A stretch of 64,000 nt of DNA from Halobacillus shinanisalinarum (GTDB lineage Bacteria; Bacillota; Bacilli; Bacillales; Halobacillaceae), in assembly GCF_022919835.1 (NCBI RefSeq), contig NZ_CP095074.1:2046001-2110000 (forward strand). The letters are read 5' to 3'. Below the pieces are notes generated by a model, which saw only the letters and a list, made by a program, of their open reading frames with translations, was not told the DNA's origin and ran no database searches. Positions 15,791 through 24,364 of the stretch are shown here, in pieces. Both the position numbers and the translations under genes were made by a program. Positions within the stretch are counted from its first letter, which is position 1, and each line of letters begins with the position of its first letter.

Positions 15791-15831
15791 CCCACCTCAG
15801 ATCATCCAGATTTTGGATGATCTGAGGTGGG
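15791..15831. repeat. 18-bp-arm palindromic hairpin, copy 2
   Basis: Arms 15791-15808 and 15814-15831 pair perfectly around the loop GATTT. The sequence equals copy 1 except that one G-C pair became A-T on both arms (CAGATC/GATCTG against CAGGTC/GACCTG). A run of seven T follows on the plus strand. It lies between the pdxK-like gene and the S51 gene. Confidence 0.85.
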
Positions 15832-15854
15832 ATTTTTTTACTTTATTAATATTC

Positions 15855-16652
15855 TTAGGATGTTCGGTGGGCGGCGTGGTTGGTTGAGCCAATGCCTCGG
15901 TTGAAGGAGAGAGCGTGTTGGATGGCGTTTGTTACGAACGCTTTTGCCGTTCCAACGGCTTCTTCTACCGATTTTCCTTTGGCAAGTTCAGCGGTGATAG
16001 CTGCTGAGTAGGTACACCCTGCTCCACTTGTATGGATCGTGTTAACACGTTCAGACTCAAAGCGCTTCACTGTATTCCCGTCATAAAGAATATCAACGGC
16101 AGCATGGTTTTTAAGTGAACCACCTTTGATAAGTACATAATTTGACCCTAGCTGATGGAGCTTGCGGGCGGCAGCTTCCATCTCCTCCGGGGATTGTGGC
16201 ACAGGTTCGTCCAATATTCGTGCCGCTTCTTGAAGGTTGGGTGTGATGATGGTTGCGATTGGCAGCAGATGACTGATTAGCGTTTCGATTGCCTCATCTT
16301 GGAGAAGCTGTGATCCCATTTTCCCAATCATAACGGGATCAACTACAATCCCTTTTACCGAAGAGTCCTGGATAAGCTCGCTTGTTCGTTTAATGATCGG
16401 CTCGGTAAAAAGCATGCCGGTTTTTAGCGCATCTGGCCCAACATGCTCGAGGGATGCGTGGATCTGTGCTTCGATAGCTTCGATTTGTTGTGTGAAAATG
16501 CCTTGCTCTGTTGTTGAGTTGTTGGCGACGATGGCGGTGATTGCGCTCATGCCATAGACGTCTAGTTCTTGAAAGGTTTTCAGGTCGGCTTGGATACCTG
16601 CGCTTCCTTGGGCTGCTGATCCTGCGATGGTTAGTGTTCGTGGTATACTCAT
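15855..16652 (-). CDS. pdxK: Pyridoxine kinase / hydroxymethylpyrimidine kinase, PdxK-like (ThiD fold)
   Basis: A ribokinase-fold kinase of 265 residues. LTIAGSAAQGSAGIQADLKT is the substrate-site start, VVDPVMIGKMGS and ATIITPNLQEAARI are conserved, and HTSGAGCTYSAAITAELAKG holds the anion hole and catalytic Cys/Gly region. The protein resembles the Bacillus/Staphylococcus PdxK branch (YGMSAITAIVA, IGSTNHAAHR near the end) more than ThiD. The usual AGSDSSGGAG is AGSAAQGSAG here, so its substrate is less certain. The start has GGAGG 7 bases upstream. It is divergent from the ATL gene. Confidence 0.75.
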   Translation of the reverse strand: MSIPRTLTIAGSAAQGSAGIQADLKTFQELDVYGMSAITAIVANNSTTEQGIFTQQIEAIEAQIHASLEHVGPDALKTGMLFTEPIIKRTSELIQDSSVKGIVVDPVMIGKMGSQLLQDEAIETLISHLLPIATIITPNLQEAARILDEPVPQSPEEMEAAARKLHQLGSNYVLIKGGSLKNHAAVDILYDGNTVKRFESERVNTIHTSGAGCTYSAAITAELAKGKSVEEAVGTAKAFVTNAIQHALSFNRGIGSTNHAAHRTS

Positions 16653-16751
16653 GATTAGGCCTCCGCTATTATCGATTCTTATAGTTGAATTGTAACATTC
16701 TTACATAGATGAGGCTATTTGTTATAGATGGTTTTAGGAGGTGGGCTGTGT

Positions 16752-17063
16752 GTGAAACCTTTTACAGAAAAAGTGATAGCGATTATCATGGAGATTCCCG
16801 AGGGATATGTGATGACATATGGACAGATAGCGCGCCAGGCGGGGAGTCCTCGTGCGGCGAGACAGGTTGTGCGTGTTCTTCATTCAATGAGCAGGAAATA
16901 TCAACTGCCATGGCATCGGGTGATCAATGCTAAGGGGGAAATCGCTTTGAATGATGAGACGGCGGCGATAGAGCAGCAGTTGTCACTTGAGAGTGAAGGA
17001 GTTGTCGTCATAAATAAACATGTGGACTTAGATACATATCAGTATAACGATGAAAGGAAATGA
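16752..17063 (+). CDS. Alkyltransferase-like (ATL) DNA-repair protein
   Basis: This 103-residue protein has the O6-methylguanine-DNA methyltransferase DNA-binding domain only. GYVMTYGQIARQAGSPRAA and ARQVVRVL are conserved, and the active-site PCHRV is replaced by LPWHRVIN. Tryptophan in place of the acceptor cysteine is the hallmark of ATL proteins, which bind alkylguanine, flip it and recruit nucleotide excision repair without removing the alkyl group. GTG 16752 is chosen because AGGAGG lies about 10 bases upstream. A PD-(D/E)XK nuclease gene follows after 26 bases, probably co-transcribed. Confidence 0.85.
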   Translation: MKPFTEKVIAIIMEIPEGYVMTYGQIARQAGSPRAARQVVRVLHSMSRKYQLPWHRVINAKGEIALNDETAAIEQQLSLESEGVVVINKHVDLDTYQYNDERK

Positions 17064-17065
17064 AT

Positions 17066-17078
17066 GGATGACCTGAGG
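17066..17078 (+). repeat. Possible half copy of the 15081/15791 palindrome
   Basis: GGATGACCTGAGG is identical to 13 bases of the right arm of copy 1. It contributes GAGG to the ribosome site of the next gene. It may be a relic or a coincidence. Confidence 0.3.
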
Positions 17079-17089
17079 AGGGGATTGGG

Positions 17090-18034
17090 ATGTTTGAGGT
17101 GAGGCGTTTTCCGGAGTTGTCTTGGTCGTTGTCGCGGCATAAGACGATGCTGACGTGTTTACGGAAGTATGCTTATGATTATTATGTTTCCCATAATGGT
17201 TGGTTGACGAATGGGGATTCGCTGGCCCGGCAGGCTTATCGCTTAAAGAAAATTACGAATCTTGAGATGCATTTCGGCAGTGTTGTGCATGACCTAATCT
17301 ATCAAATTATTCAAAATGTGCTAGGTGGTAAAGAGATTCCTAGCGAGGAAGCTGTCGTTGATGAGATTCGTCATCATTTGAATCGCGGGTTCGTTGAATC
17401 AACTCGTAAGGAACATCTGTGGCACAGCCGCCCGAAGCATTATACGATGCTTCACGAGATTTACTATAGCCAGACGAATACACTCCCATCGTCAAAGATT
17501 ACAAAAATCACGGACCGCCTGTACACGACGGTGAAAAACTTTTATGCCAGCCAATCATTTGCAGATGTTCTTAATCAGCAAAATATGCAGTTTATAGAAT
17601 CTGAGAAGTTCAGATATTTGAAGGTAGATGGCACGAAAATCTTTGTGGTAATGGATTTAGTTTACAAGGATTTGCAACAAAATAAGTGGGTCATTGTCGA
17701 TTGGAAAACAGGTAAATCCTCGGATGAAGATCGTAATCAGCTGGCTCTTTATGCTCTGTATTTACAGCAAAAGCATAGCATTGAATCACTCGATGATATC
17801 ATCATTCGCAATGAGTACTTATTAGAAGGTACTAACGTTGAGCATAAGCTCAGTGAACACGATTTGATAAATGTCCAGCGTCTCTATCAGATTAGTATCG
17901 ATCAAATGAAAAATCATCTTTTAGACAGCGAACAAAATCAACCTCTTCCAATTGAGCAGTTCCCGATGCAGGAAGATCCACGGATATGTGCACGCTGTAA
18001 CTATCAGGAACTTTGCTTTCCTGCAAGCAAATAA
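17090..18034 (+). CDS. PD-(D/E)XK nuclease with probable Fe-S cluster (RecB/Cas4-like)
   Basis: A 314-residue protein. The RecB-type nuclease motifs are LEMHFGSVVHDLIYQII (conserved His, motif I, about 60-76), VVMDLVY (Asp, about 186-192), VIVDWKTGK (D-x-K catalytic core, about 203-211) and NQLALYALYL (motif QxxxYxxxL). Cys 23 near the N-terminus (LTCLRKYAYD) plus C300, C303 and C309 (CARCNYQELC) reproduce the one-plus-three cysteine clamp of AddB/Cas4-type 4Fe-4S nucleases. It starts at ATG 17090 behind AGGAGGGG. It sits next to the ATL gene, suggesting a repair role, which is inference. No Cas genes or CRISPR repeats are nearby. Confidence 0.82.
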   Translation: MFEVRRFPELSWSLSRHKTMLTCLRKYAYDYYVSHNGWLTNGDSLARQAYRLKKITNLEMHFGSVVHDLIYQIIQNVLGGKEIPSEEAVVDEIRHHLNRGFVESTRKEHLWHSRPKHYTMLHEIYYSQTNTLPSSKITKITDRLYTTVKNFYASQSFADVLNQQNMQFIESEKFRYLKVDGTKIFVVMDLVYKDLQQNKWVIVDWKTGKSSDEDRNQLALYALYLQQKHSIESLDDIIIRNEYLLEGTNVEHKLSEHDLINVQRLYQISIDQMKNHLLDSEQNQPLPIEQFPMQEDPRICARCNYQELCFPASK

Positions 18035-18101
18035 TGTTTGAACGGCCAACGAAACGGATAAACTTAATGTAGAATTTACAGAAGGAGATGTTCAAAAAGT
18101 T

Positions 18102-18734
18102 ATGAAAGTACTAGTAGCAGGAGCAAATGGTACAACAGGACGTTTACTCATACAGTATTTGAAAGAAGATGGCCATGAAGCATATGGTATGGTCCGTAAA
18201 GAAGAACAGAAAACAAAGATTGAAGGATTAGGCGGCATCCCCGTCTTAGCCGATTTAACGAAAGATGTAGGTCATACTGTTAAAGGAATGGATGCTGTCA
18301 TCTTTGCAGCTGGCTCTGGCTCAAGTACTGGGTCAGATCAAACAACAGCGGTTGATCGTGACGGTGCCATCAACCTGATTAAAGCAACAGAAAATCTAGG
18401 TATTAAAAAATTCGTTATGCTGAGTGCGATTTCAGCAGATGACCCTAGTCAGGGATCAGGCCCAATGGAGCACTATCTTCAAATGAAGCTTGAAGCAGAT
18501 GAGTATTTGCAAGGAACAGAGTTAGACTACACGATTGTTCGCCCTGGTGGTTTAACAGATGAAGAAGGTACTAGTAAAATTAAAGTCGGTAAGAAGGTAG
18601 ATCGTGATACTATCCCGAGAGCGGACGTTGCTAAGACGATGATCTCAGCGCTCGAAGAACCAAATGCCTATCATAAAACATTCGAAATGGTTTCTGGTGA
18701 CACACAAATCGAAGACGCGCTAAAAAGCCTTTAA
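18102..18734 (+). CDS. Atypical SDR NAD(P)-binding protein, YhfK-like
   Basis: A 210-residue Rossmann protein. VLVAGANGTTGRLLIQYL is the NAD(P) loop; KGMDAVIFAAGSGS and KKFVMLSAISADDP are typical of the SDR_a5 group, and YTIVRPGGLTDEEGT closes the substrate side. B. subtilis YhfK is the likeliest relative; the reaction is unknown. It starts at ATG 18102. The ribosome site GAAGGAG is followed by GATGTTCAAAAAGTT, which matches the end of the repeat family at 34622 and 46410, so the leader may derive from that element. Confidence 0.75.
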   Translation: MKVLVAGANGTTGRLLIQYLKEDGHEAYGMVRKEEQKTKIEGLGGIPVLADLTKDVGHTVKGMDAVIFAAGSGSSTGSDQTTAVDRDGAINLIKATENLGIKKFVMLSAISADDPSQGSGPMEHYLQMKLEADEYLQGTELDYTIVRPGGLTDEEGTSKIKVGKKVDRDTIPRADVAKTMISALEEPNAYHKTFEMVSGDTQIEDALKSL

Positions 18735-18742
18735 TTAAGTAA

Positions 18743-18770
18743 AACAGCCGCTCCAATTGGAGCGGCTGTT
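18743..18770. terminator. Bidirectional terminator between the SDR gene and the exonuclease gene
   Basis: A perfect 28-bp palindrome built on AACAGCCGCTCC and its complement, flanked by A and T runs, lies between the convergent genes and ends 3 bases before the exonuclease stop. Confidence 0.85.
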
Positions 18771-18772
18771 TA

Positions 18773-19648
18773 TTATATCCCTACAATATTCTTTTGCCAA
18801 TTCTTAAACTCCAGCTCATCAAACTTCCTTCCCATTTGCTCTTCATCTATGAAAAACAGAGCGTCCTCCAATGAGCAATTGACGTCCGCTTCACAATGAA
18901 TGCGCGCAAGCTTTCTCGATAAGTGCAGCATATCAAGGTCCTGCTCAATTTTATTACGTTGCCCTTTAGTTAATTGATCGATATTATCTAATATTCCTTC
19001 GATCGTTTGATGCTTGATTAATAGTTTTAGGGCTGTTTTTTCACCGATTCCCCGTACACCCGGATAATTATCACTGCTATCCCCCATTAATGCCTTTAAA
19101 TCTACCATTTGTGCAGGAGTGATTCCTTTTTCTTCAAAAAAAGAACCCTCATGATATTCAGCATAGTTGCCATATCCCTTTTTCAATAAAACGACCGAAA
19201 CATTTGGCTGCAGCAACTGAAGCATGTCTTGATCACCTGTAAAAATGAATACTTGTGAATCTTCACGGTACAGACGGCTTAATGTTCCCATGCAATCGTC
19301 CGCTTCAAAACCAGCCTGTCCTATGTTCGGAATATTCAATGATTCCACAACTTCCTTCGCGAGCTCAAATTGCGGGATTAACTCATCAGGTGCTTCCCCA
19401 CGATTCGCCTTATATTCTGGGAACAAATCATTTCGAAACGTTTTGCTTCCCATATCCCAGCAGCACACCACATGTGTTGGCTGATACGTATCAATCGCTG
19501 TAAATAAATGCTTCATCATGCCATAAACAGCATTTGTTGGCATACCTTTGCTATTTATCATAAAATAATTGCTCATTGCCGTGGCATAAAACGCACGGAA
19601 AAGTAATGCCATTCCGTCAACAAGCATAATTCGATTGGTTGTTGTCAT
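18773..19648 (-). CDS. ypcP: 5'-3' exonuclease, YpcP family
   Basis: A 291-residue stand-alone flap/5' exonuclease like the N-terminal domain of DNA polymerase I. Metal-binding residues sit in MLVDGMALLFRAFYA, VVCCWDMGSKTFRN, GFEADDCMGTL and FIFTGDQDMLQLL. The helix-hairpin-helix region is KALMGDSSDNYPGVRGIGEK. In B. subtilis YpcP overlaps with PolA in removing RNA primers. ATG 19648 is preferred (AAGGGG 8 bases upstream) over TTG 19669. Confidence 0.88.
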   Translation of the reverse strand: MTTTNRIMLVDGMALLFRAFYATAMSNYFMINSKGMPTNAVYGMMKHLFTAIDTYQPTHVVCCWDMGSKTFRNDLFPEYKANRGEAPDELIPQFELAKEVVESLNIPNIGQAGFEADDCMGTLSRLYREDSQVFIFTGDQDMLQLLQPNVSVVLLKKGYGNYAEYHEGSFFEEKGITPAQMVDLKALMGDSSDNYPGVRGIGEKTALKLLIKHQTIEGILDNIDQLTKGQRNKIEQDLDMLHLSRKLARIHCEADVNCSLEDALFFIDEEQMGRKFDELEFKNWQKNIVGI

Positions 19649-19815
19649 CTTCCGTTCCCCTTTTTTCAATAAAGATAATTCTATTATAACAAAAATACGC
19701 TGCCGACTGTGGGAGAAATATATGGAGAGGGAATCTTCCTATTCCCAGTCTCCGTCTCTACTAAATTCAACGTCAACCTATTCGTCTGTATCAAATCGCA
19801 TCAATTATCTAATAA

Positions 19816-19844
19816 TTGACAAAATTCTGATATAGTGGTAATTT
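19816..19844 (+). promoter_or_regulatory. Promoter of the aldehyde dehydrogenase operon
   Basis: Consensus -35 TTGACA (19816-19821), a 17-base spacer and TAATTT as -10 (19839-19844). Confidence 0.6.
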
Positions 19845-19877
19845 CGAATTAAGCGTAATCTAGTTACATATGCTATT

Positions 19878-19892
19878 TTGTAAGCGTTTGCT
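19878..19892 (+). promoter_or_regulatory. cre site downstream of the aldehyde dehydrogenase promoter
   Basis: TTGTAAGCGTTTGCT fits WTGNAANCGNWNNCA at all but the last position. It lies about 27 bases past the predicted start of transcription, where CcpA would act as a roadblock. Confidence 0.55.
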
Positions 19893-19922
19893 AGTAGAAT
19901 AATAATGGGAGGTATAGATGTC

Positions 19923-21443
19923 ATGGTATATGCGTTTCCAAACACAGAAGGGTCAATTGTACAGTACAAAGAACGTTACGATAACTTTATCGGTGGTAAA
20001 TGGATGCCGCCAACAAAAGGACAATACTTCGATAATGTGACCCCGGTAACAGGAAAAACGTTCTGTCAGGTGGCCCGCTCTACAGAAGAAGATATTGAAC
20101 TTGCGGTTGATGCTGCTCATGAAGCAAAGGAAGCTTGGGGTAAAACGTCGGTCACAGAACGATCGTTGATTTTAAACCGAATCGCTGACCGTATGGAAGA
20201 AAACCTTGAGAAGCTGGCTGTTGCGGAAACTTGGGAAAATGGAAAGGCTGTCCGCGAAACGCTTAATGCAGATATCCCGTTAGCCATCGATCATTTCCGT
20301 TATTTTGCTTCTGTGATTCGCGCCCAGGAAGGTTCAATTGGCGAAATTGATAACGACACGATTGCCTATCATTTTCATGAGCCTCTAGGTGTGGTCGGAC
20401 AAATCATCCCATGGAACTTCCCCATTCTTATGGCAACATGGAAGGTGGCACCTGCACTAGCTGCCGGAAATGCAATCGTTCTTAAGCCGGCTGAGCAAAC
20501 ACCTGCCTCTTTTTTATACTTCCTAGAATTGATTGAGGATTTACTTCCACCAGGAGTACTCAATGTCGTCAATGGCTTTGGACTTGAAGCTGGGAAGCCA
20601 CTTGCCCAAAACCCTAGAATTAATAAGGTAGCCTTCACAGGCGAAACGACAACTGGCCGGATGATTATGCAATATGCTTCACAAAATATTATACCTGTCA
20701 CCCTTGAGCTTGGTGGGAAGTCCCCGAACATTTTCTTTGAAGATGTAATGAGCAAGGATGATGATTTCCTTGATAAAGCTATTGAAGGGATGGTTATGTT
20801 TGCCTTAAACCAGGGAGAAGTATGCACCTGCCCTTCACGTGCACTCGTTCAGGAGTCTATTTATGATAAATTCATAGAAAAAGTAACCGAACGAGTAAAA
20901 GCGATTAAAACCGGTAACCCCCTAGATCCAGAAGTCATGATGGGCGCGCAGGCATCGTCCGAACAGCTTGATAAAATTCTTTCCTATCTGGATATTGGTA
21001 AAGATGAGGGGGCGGAATGCCTCATCGGCGGGGAACGTAACACGCTTGATGGCGACTTTGCTGAAGGGTACTATGTTCAGCCAACGATGTTTAGGGGAAA
21101 TAATAAGATGAGGATTTTCCAAGAGGAAATCTTTGGTCCTGTTCTTGCTGTGACCACATTTAAAGACCATGAGGAGGCCATGGAGATTGCTAATGATACT
21201 CTTTATGGTCTTGGTGCAGGTGTTTGGTCACGTGACATCAATACAGCCTACCGCTTCGGCCGCGGCATTGAAGCCGGCCGCGTATGGACGAATTGCTACC
21301 ACGCTTACCCTGCTCATGCAGCCTTTGGCGGATATAAGATGTCTGGTGTCGGCCGTGAGAACCATAAGATGATGCTCAGTCACTATCAGCAAACGAAAAA
21401 CATGCTCGTAAGTTACAGCGCTCAAAAACTAGGCTTCTTTTAA
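19923..21443 (+). CDS. NAD-dependent aldehyde dehydrogenase (acetaldehyde type, AcoD/AldB-like)
   Basis: A 506-residue ALDH oxidising short aldehydes to acids. Conserved blocks are [18 protein letters not shown] (NAD fold), [23 protein letters not shown] (general-base Glu), [11 protein letters not shown] (nucleophile Cys), [13 protein letters not shown] and [13 protein letters not shown]. The pairing with a downstream DUF779 gene is characteristic of the AcoD/ExaC acetaldehyde dehydrogenase group. ATG 19923 is chosen (GGGAGG 10 bases upstream) rather than ATG 19905. A cre site suggests carbon catabolite control. Confidence 0.88.
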   Translation: MVYAFPNTEGSIVQYKERYDNFIGGKWMPPTKGQYFDNVTPVTGKTFCQVARSTEEDIELAVDAAHEAKEAWGKTSVTERSLILNRIADRMEENLEKLAVAETWENGKAVRETLNADIPLAIDHFRYFASVIRAQEGSIGEIDNDTIAYHFHEPLGVVGQIIPWNFPILMATWKVAPALAAGNAIVLKPAEQTPASFLYFLELIEDLLPPGVLNVVNGFGLEAGKPLAQNPRINKVAFTGETTTGRMIMQYASQNIIPVTLELGGKSPNIFFEDVMSKDDDFLDKAIEGMVMFALNQGEVCTCPSRALVQESIYDKFIEKVTERVKAIKTGNPLDPEVMMGAQASSEQLDKILSYLDIGKDEGAECLIGGERNTLDGDFAEGYYVQPTMFRGNNKMRIFQEEIFGPVLAVTTFKDHEEAMEIANDTLYGLGAGVWSRDINTAYRFGRGIEAGRVWTNCYHAYPAHAAFGGYKMSGVGRENHKMMLSHYQQTKNMLVSYSAQKLGFF

Positions 21444-21533
21444 TATAGGAAAAGTAGAGGCGAATCGATAGTCTAACCTTTGGAGTGGGAGCTAGACACC
21501 AGCCTTTCTTTAATCCTAGAGAGGAGGTGACCA

Positions 21534-21905
21534 ATGATGGTCGATCGTGTAACAGCTACCGATGAAGCCCTTCAATTGATTCATTTACTTAAAGATAAAC
21601 ATGGTCCGCTTATGTTCCATCAATCCGGCGGCTGCTGTGATGGGAGTTCTCCCATGTGCTATCCAGAAGGCGACCTTATCACAGGGGCCCAGGACGTTTT
21701 GCTTGGAAAAATTGGCGAGACACCCTTTTATATTCACAAGAGGCAATATGATTACTGGAAGCATACCCAGCTCATTATTGATGTAGTGGACGGACGCGGT
21801 GGAATGTTTTCCTTAGAAGGTGTGGAGGGAAGACGATTCTTAACACGCTCCCGTGCCTTTTCTGACGAGGAATATAAAGAACTTAAAAGCACGGGATTGG
21901 TGTAA
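21534..21905 (+). CDS. DUF779 family protein
   Basis: A 123-residue protein with a conserved cysteine block FHQSGGCCDGSSPMCYPEGD (about 26-45), so probably metal-binding, plus IDVVDGRGGMFSLEG and the C-terminal RFLTRSRAF. It is typically encoded next to acetaldehyde dehydrogenases of the AcoD/ExaC type, as here, 90 bases after the stop. Its role is unknown; a helper for the dehydrogenase is inference. The start has a textbook AGGAGGTGA. Confidence 0.85.
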   Translation: MMVDRVTATDEALQLIHLLKDKHGPLMFHQSGGCCDGSSPMCYPEGDLITGAQDVLLGKIGETPFYIHKRQYDYWKHTQLIIDVVDGRGGMFSLEGVEGRRFLTRSRAFSDEEYKELKSTGLV

Positions 21906-21911
21906 ATCTTA

Positions 21912-21940
21912 CCCCTGCCGACCATGGCAGGGGGGGTTTT
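21912..21940 (+). terminator. Terminator after DUF779
   Basis: Stem CCCCTGCC (21912-21919) / GGCAGGGG (21926-21933) followed by GGGTTTTAATT. Confidence 0.75.
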
Positions 21941-21942
21941 AA

Positions 21943-22722
21943 TTAAAATTGACCTTGATACCATCTGAAATACCCTAGTAGGTAGGAAATGTAAGCAATC
22001 ACGATTAGGGAAGCAAGCGTAATGATGAAAAAGATCCAGTCTACTCCTTTCACGGTAAAAACCCGATAGAAACTCCGCTCTCTACTGCCAGTAAACCCTT
22101 TAGATTCCATCGCCACAGCTGTTCTCTCGGCTTTTCGGATCGCACCAGCTAATAAAGGAATAACGAACCGTTTATATTGCTTAAACGATTCCTTCACCGT
22201 TTTTCCCCGTTTCACTCCCCTCACTTGATGGGCCTCTTGAATATGCTGAAACTCCTCTTTCATTAAAGGTAAAAAGCGATAACCCGCTAGGACCCCATAA
22301 GCTAGTTTTGGAGATAATTTACATTGCTGCATCAGGCTTAAGATAAAGCCAACCATATCCGTTGTAAAAATAAACATTAGCGACAAGGTCGCAAATGCGA
22401 ACATTCTCAAAGCGAGAGAAAGAGCAACAATGACATCTTCCTTGGGTACTTCCCACAATAGCAAATGGACAATTTGATTAGGATGGTCCGGTGCATCAGC
22501 AAAGACAATTGTGGTCCACAGCATCCCAAACGAAATAATCGTGAACGGGATTAAAAACATGAGATAATACTTCACTTTTACTTTTCCAAAAATAAAGGTA
22601 CAAGCTACTGTCAAAATGCTAAATAACAATGGGGTGATCGGATCAAAAATCAGGGCAAGTCCGATCACTGCTGCAATAACGGTTAAAGCCTTTATACTTG
22701 GGTTAAGTCTATGAAGGAGCAT
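21943..22722 (-). CDS. ykoC: YkoC, ECF transporter T component (thiamine precursor)
   Basis: A 259-residue CbiQ/EcfT-type membrane protein, last gene of ykoFEDC. It has about five membrane helices near the ends (ALTVIAAVIGLALIFDPITP; GVDWIFFIITLASLIVIAYI) and the coupling motifs ESKGFTG and EAHQVRGVKRG for contact with the ATPase. ATG 22722 has GGGAGGGG 4-5 bases upstream and overlaps the end of ykoD by 14 bases; ATG 22740 lacks a site. Confidence 0.88.
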   Translation of the reverse strand: MLLHRLNPSIKALTVIAAVIGLALIFDPITPLLFSILTVACTFIFGKVKVKYYLMFLIPFTIISFGMLWTTIVFADAPDHPNQIVHLLLWEVPKEDVIVALSLALRMFAFATLSLMFIFTTDMVGFILSLMQQCKLSPKLAYGVLAGYRFLPLMKEEFQHIQEAHQVRGVKRGKTVKESFKQYKRFVIPLLAGAIRKAERTAVAMESKGFTGSRERSFYRVFTVKGVDWIFFIITLASLIVIAYISYLLGYFRWYQGQF

Positions 22723-24364
22723 ATAACCCCTCCCTTTCAATCAAATGCTTGAGTTTCACACGAACAGGATAGTCGAGCTGCCAATCCGCTAAATTACTAT
22801 TTTCCCAGAGCCTATGTGGATGTTGATCTGCAACAATTTGCCCCTCGTTAATCACAAGAACTCTGTCAGCAAAACGGTCAACAAGTTCCATATCGTGGGT
22901 GATCATCACAATCGTTGAGCCATTACTGCATCTCATATCTAACAAATCCATAAGCTGTTTGGTGGATTTGGCATCCTGACCAAACGTAGGTTCATCTAAA
23001 ATGAGCAGCTCTTGATGATCAACAATCATTGTTGCCACACTCAATCTCCGCTTTTGGCCTTGGCTTAATGTGTATGGATGTCGATGGGCTAACCCGTCAA
23101 GCTGGCATGTGCTAAGAATATCCCTTACCTGTTTATCCATTTCCGCTTCCCCCATTTGTTGAATCCTGAGACTAAAGGCAACTTCATCATAAACGGTGTC
23201 AGTAATTAATTGATGCTCAGGATTTTGGAAGACGTAGCCCAGATGCTGCCGTAAATCGATTTCTTTCCAAGAGTATAACGATTTTCCGGAAAAGGACACT
23301 TTGCCCATGCCCGGCTTTTGAATGCCTGACATTATTCTAGACAGGGAAGTTTTGCCGCTTCCGTTTGCCCCTGCTATAGCTATGAATTCTCCCTCTCTTA
23401 CCTCAAGGGACACATCATCAATGATCTTTCTGTCGCTCTTCATCCAGGATATAGATGTTAGTTCAAGAATGGGTATAGAGGAACGATCGACCCTGGTAGC
23501 GGAGGAGCCTCCTACTTCTTCCCGCTTCCCTATCCATTCGTCGAGAAAATCATCTACAGTTAGCGGCAAATGATCAAATTGGTTCATCCATCCTTTTTCG
23601 ATAACGTATTCAGTGATAGCTGGCATCCAAATCCCTTGCTCCTGTAATGTATGTTTATGAATAGAGATCCCTTGCCTGATCGGGCCATCATAAAAAATTC
23701 TTCCGCTACGATCCATCATCACACCCCGTTCGATAAAAGAAACCCAGCCATCCAGCTGATGTTCAATAACAATGAGAGCAAAGCCCTTATCCTTTTGGAG
23801 CTTTTCGATCGTTTCAATAAAGTCACGGGTAGCTTTCGGATCAAGATTAGCGGTTGGTTCATCAAGAATTAACAGCTCGGGCTCCATGGCAAGCACACAG
23901 GCCAAAGCAAGTTTTTGCTTCTGTCCGCCAGATAACGTGCTTATCGCCCTAAGTTTTATACCTTCTAAACCAACTAGAAGCAAAGCTTGATCAATCAGCC
24001 CAGATATTTGCTCAACAGGTGTACCGATATTTTCTAAGCCGAATGCCACTTCATCCTCGACCGTTATCATACAAAATTGACTTTCTGGATCTTGAAAAAC
24101 AACGCCGGCATGCTGACTCATTTCCCCTGGAGGATAGTTTTCTACAGGATGTCCTCTAAACTGAATATCTCCTGTCATCGTCCCGTCCAGCTCACGAGGG
24201 TGAATGCCATTCAGCCCATACGTCAACGTACTTTTCCCACATCCGCTTGGGCCTGACAAAAGAAGACTTTCCCCTTCATCCATTGAGAAACTCACATTTG
24301 ACAGGACATCGTTCTCTTCTTCCTCAAATCGAACATGCAGTTGGTTCACCTCTATTAATTTCAT
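22709..24364 (-). CDS. ykoD: YkoD, double-domain ABC ATPase of an ECF transporter
   Basis: A 551-residue protein carrying two CbiO-type nucleotide-binding domains. Domain 1 has GPSGCGKSTL, VVFQDPESQFCM, LSGGQKQKLALA and LLILDEPTANLDP; domain 2 (from about 300) has GANGSGKTSL, VFQNPEHQL, LSQGQKRRLSVA and LLILDEPTFGQD. Both sites look catalytically complete. It energises the YkoC/YkoE membrane unit. It overlaps ykoE by four bases (translational coupling) and is longer than what I recall for B. subtilis YkoD (about 490). Confidence 0.9.
   Translation of the reverse strand: MKLIEVNQLHVRFEEEENDVLSNVSFSMDEGESLLLSGPSGCGKSTLTYGLNGIHPRELDGTMTGDIQFRGHPVENYPPGEMSQHAGVVFQDPESQFCMITVEDEVAFGLENIGTPVEQISGLIDQALLLVGLEGIKLRAISTLSGGQKQKLALACVLAMEPELLILDEPTANLDPKATRDFIETIEKLQKDKGFALIVIEHQLDGWVSFIERGVMMDRSGRIFYDGPIRQGISIHKHTLQEQGIWMPAITEYVIEKGWMNQFDHLPLTVDDFLDEWIGKREEVGGSSATRVDRSSIPILELTSISWMKSDRKIIDDVSLEVREGEFIAIAGANGSGKTSLSRIMSGIQKPGMGKVSFSGKSLYSWKEIDLRQHLGYVFQNPEHQLITDTVYDEVAFSLRIQQMGEAEMDKQVRDILSTCQLDGLAHRHPYTLSQGQKRRLSVATMIVDHQELLILDEPTFGQDAKSTKQLMDLLDMRCSNGSTIVMITHDMELVDRFADRVLVINEGQIVADQHPHRLWENSNLADWQLDYPVRVKLKHLIEREGLYAPS

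Noticed and set aside
15081..15831. Two similar palindromes as a CRISPR-like repeat pair
   Set aside because: Only two copies about 700 bp apart with a gene between them, no spacers, no cas genes.
17090..18034. Cas4 of a CRISPR system
   Set aside because: The nuclease and cysteine motifs fit, but there is no repeat array and no other cas gene; it follows an ATL repair gene instead.
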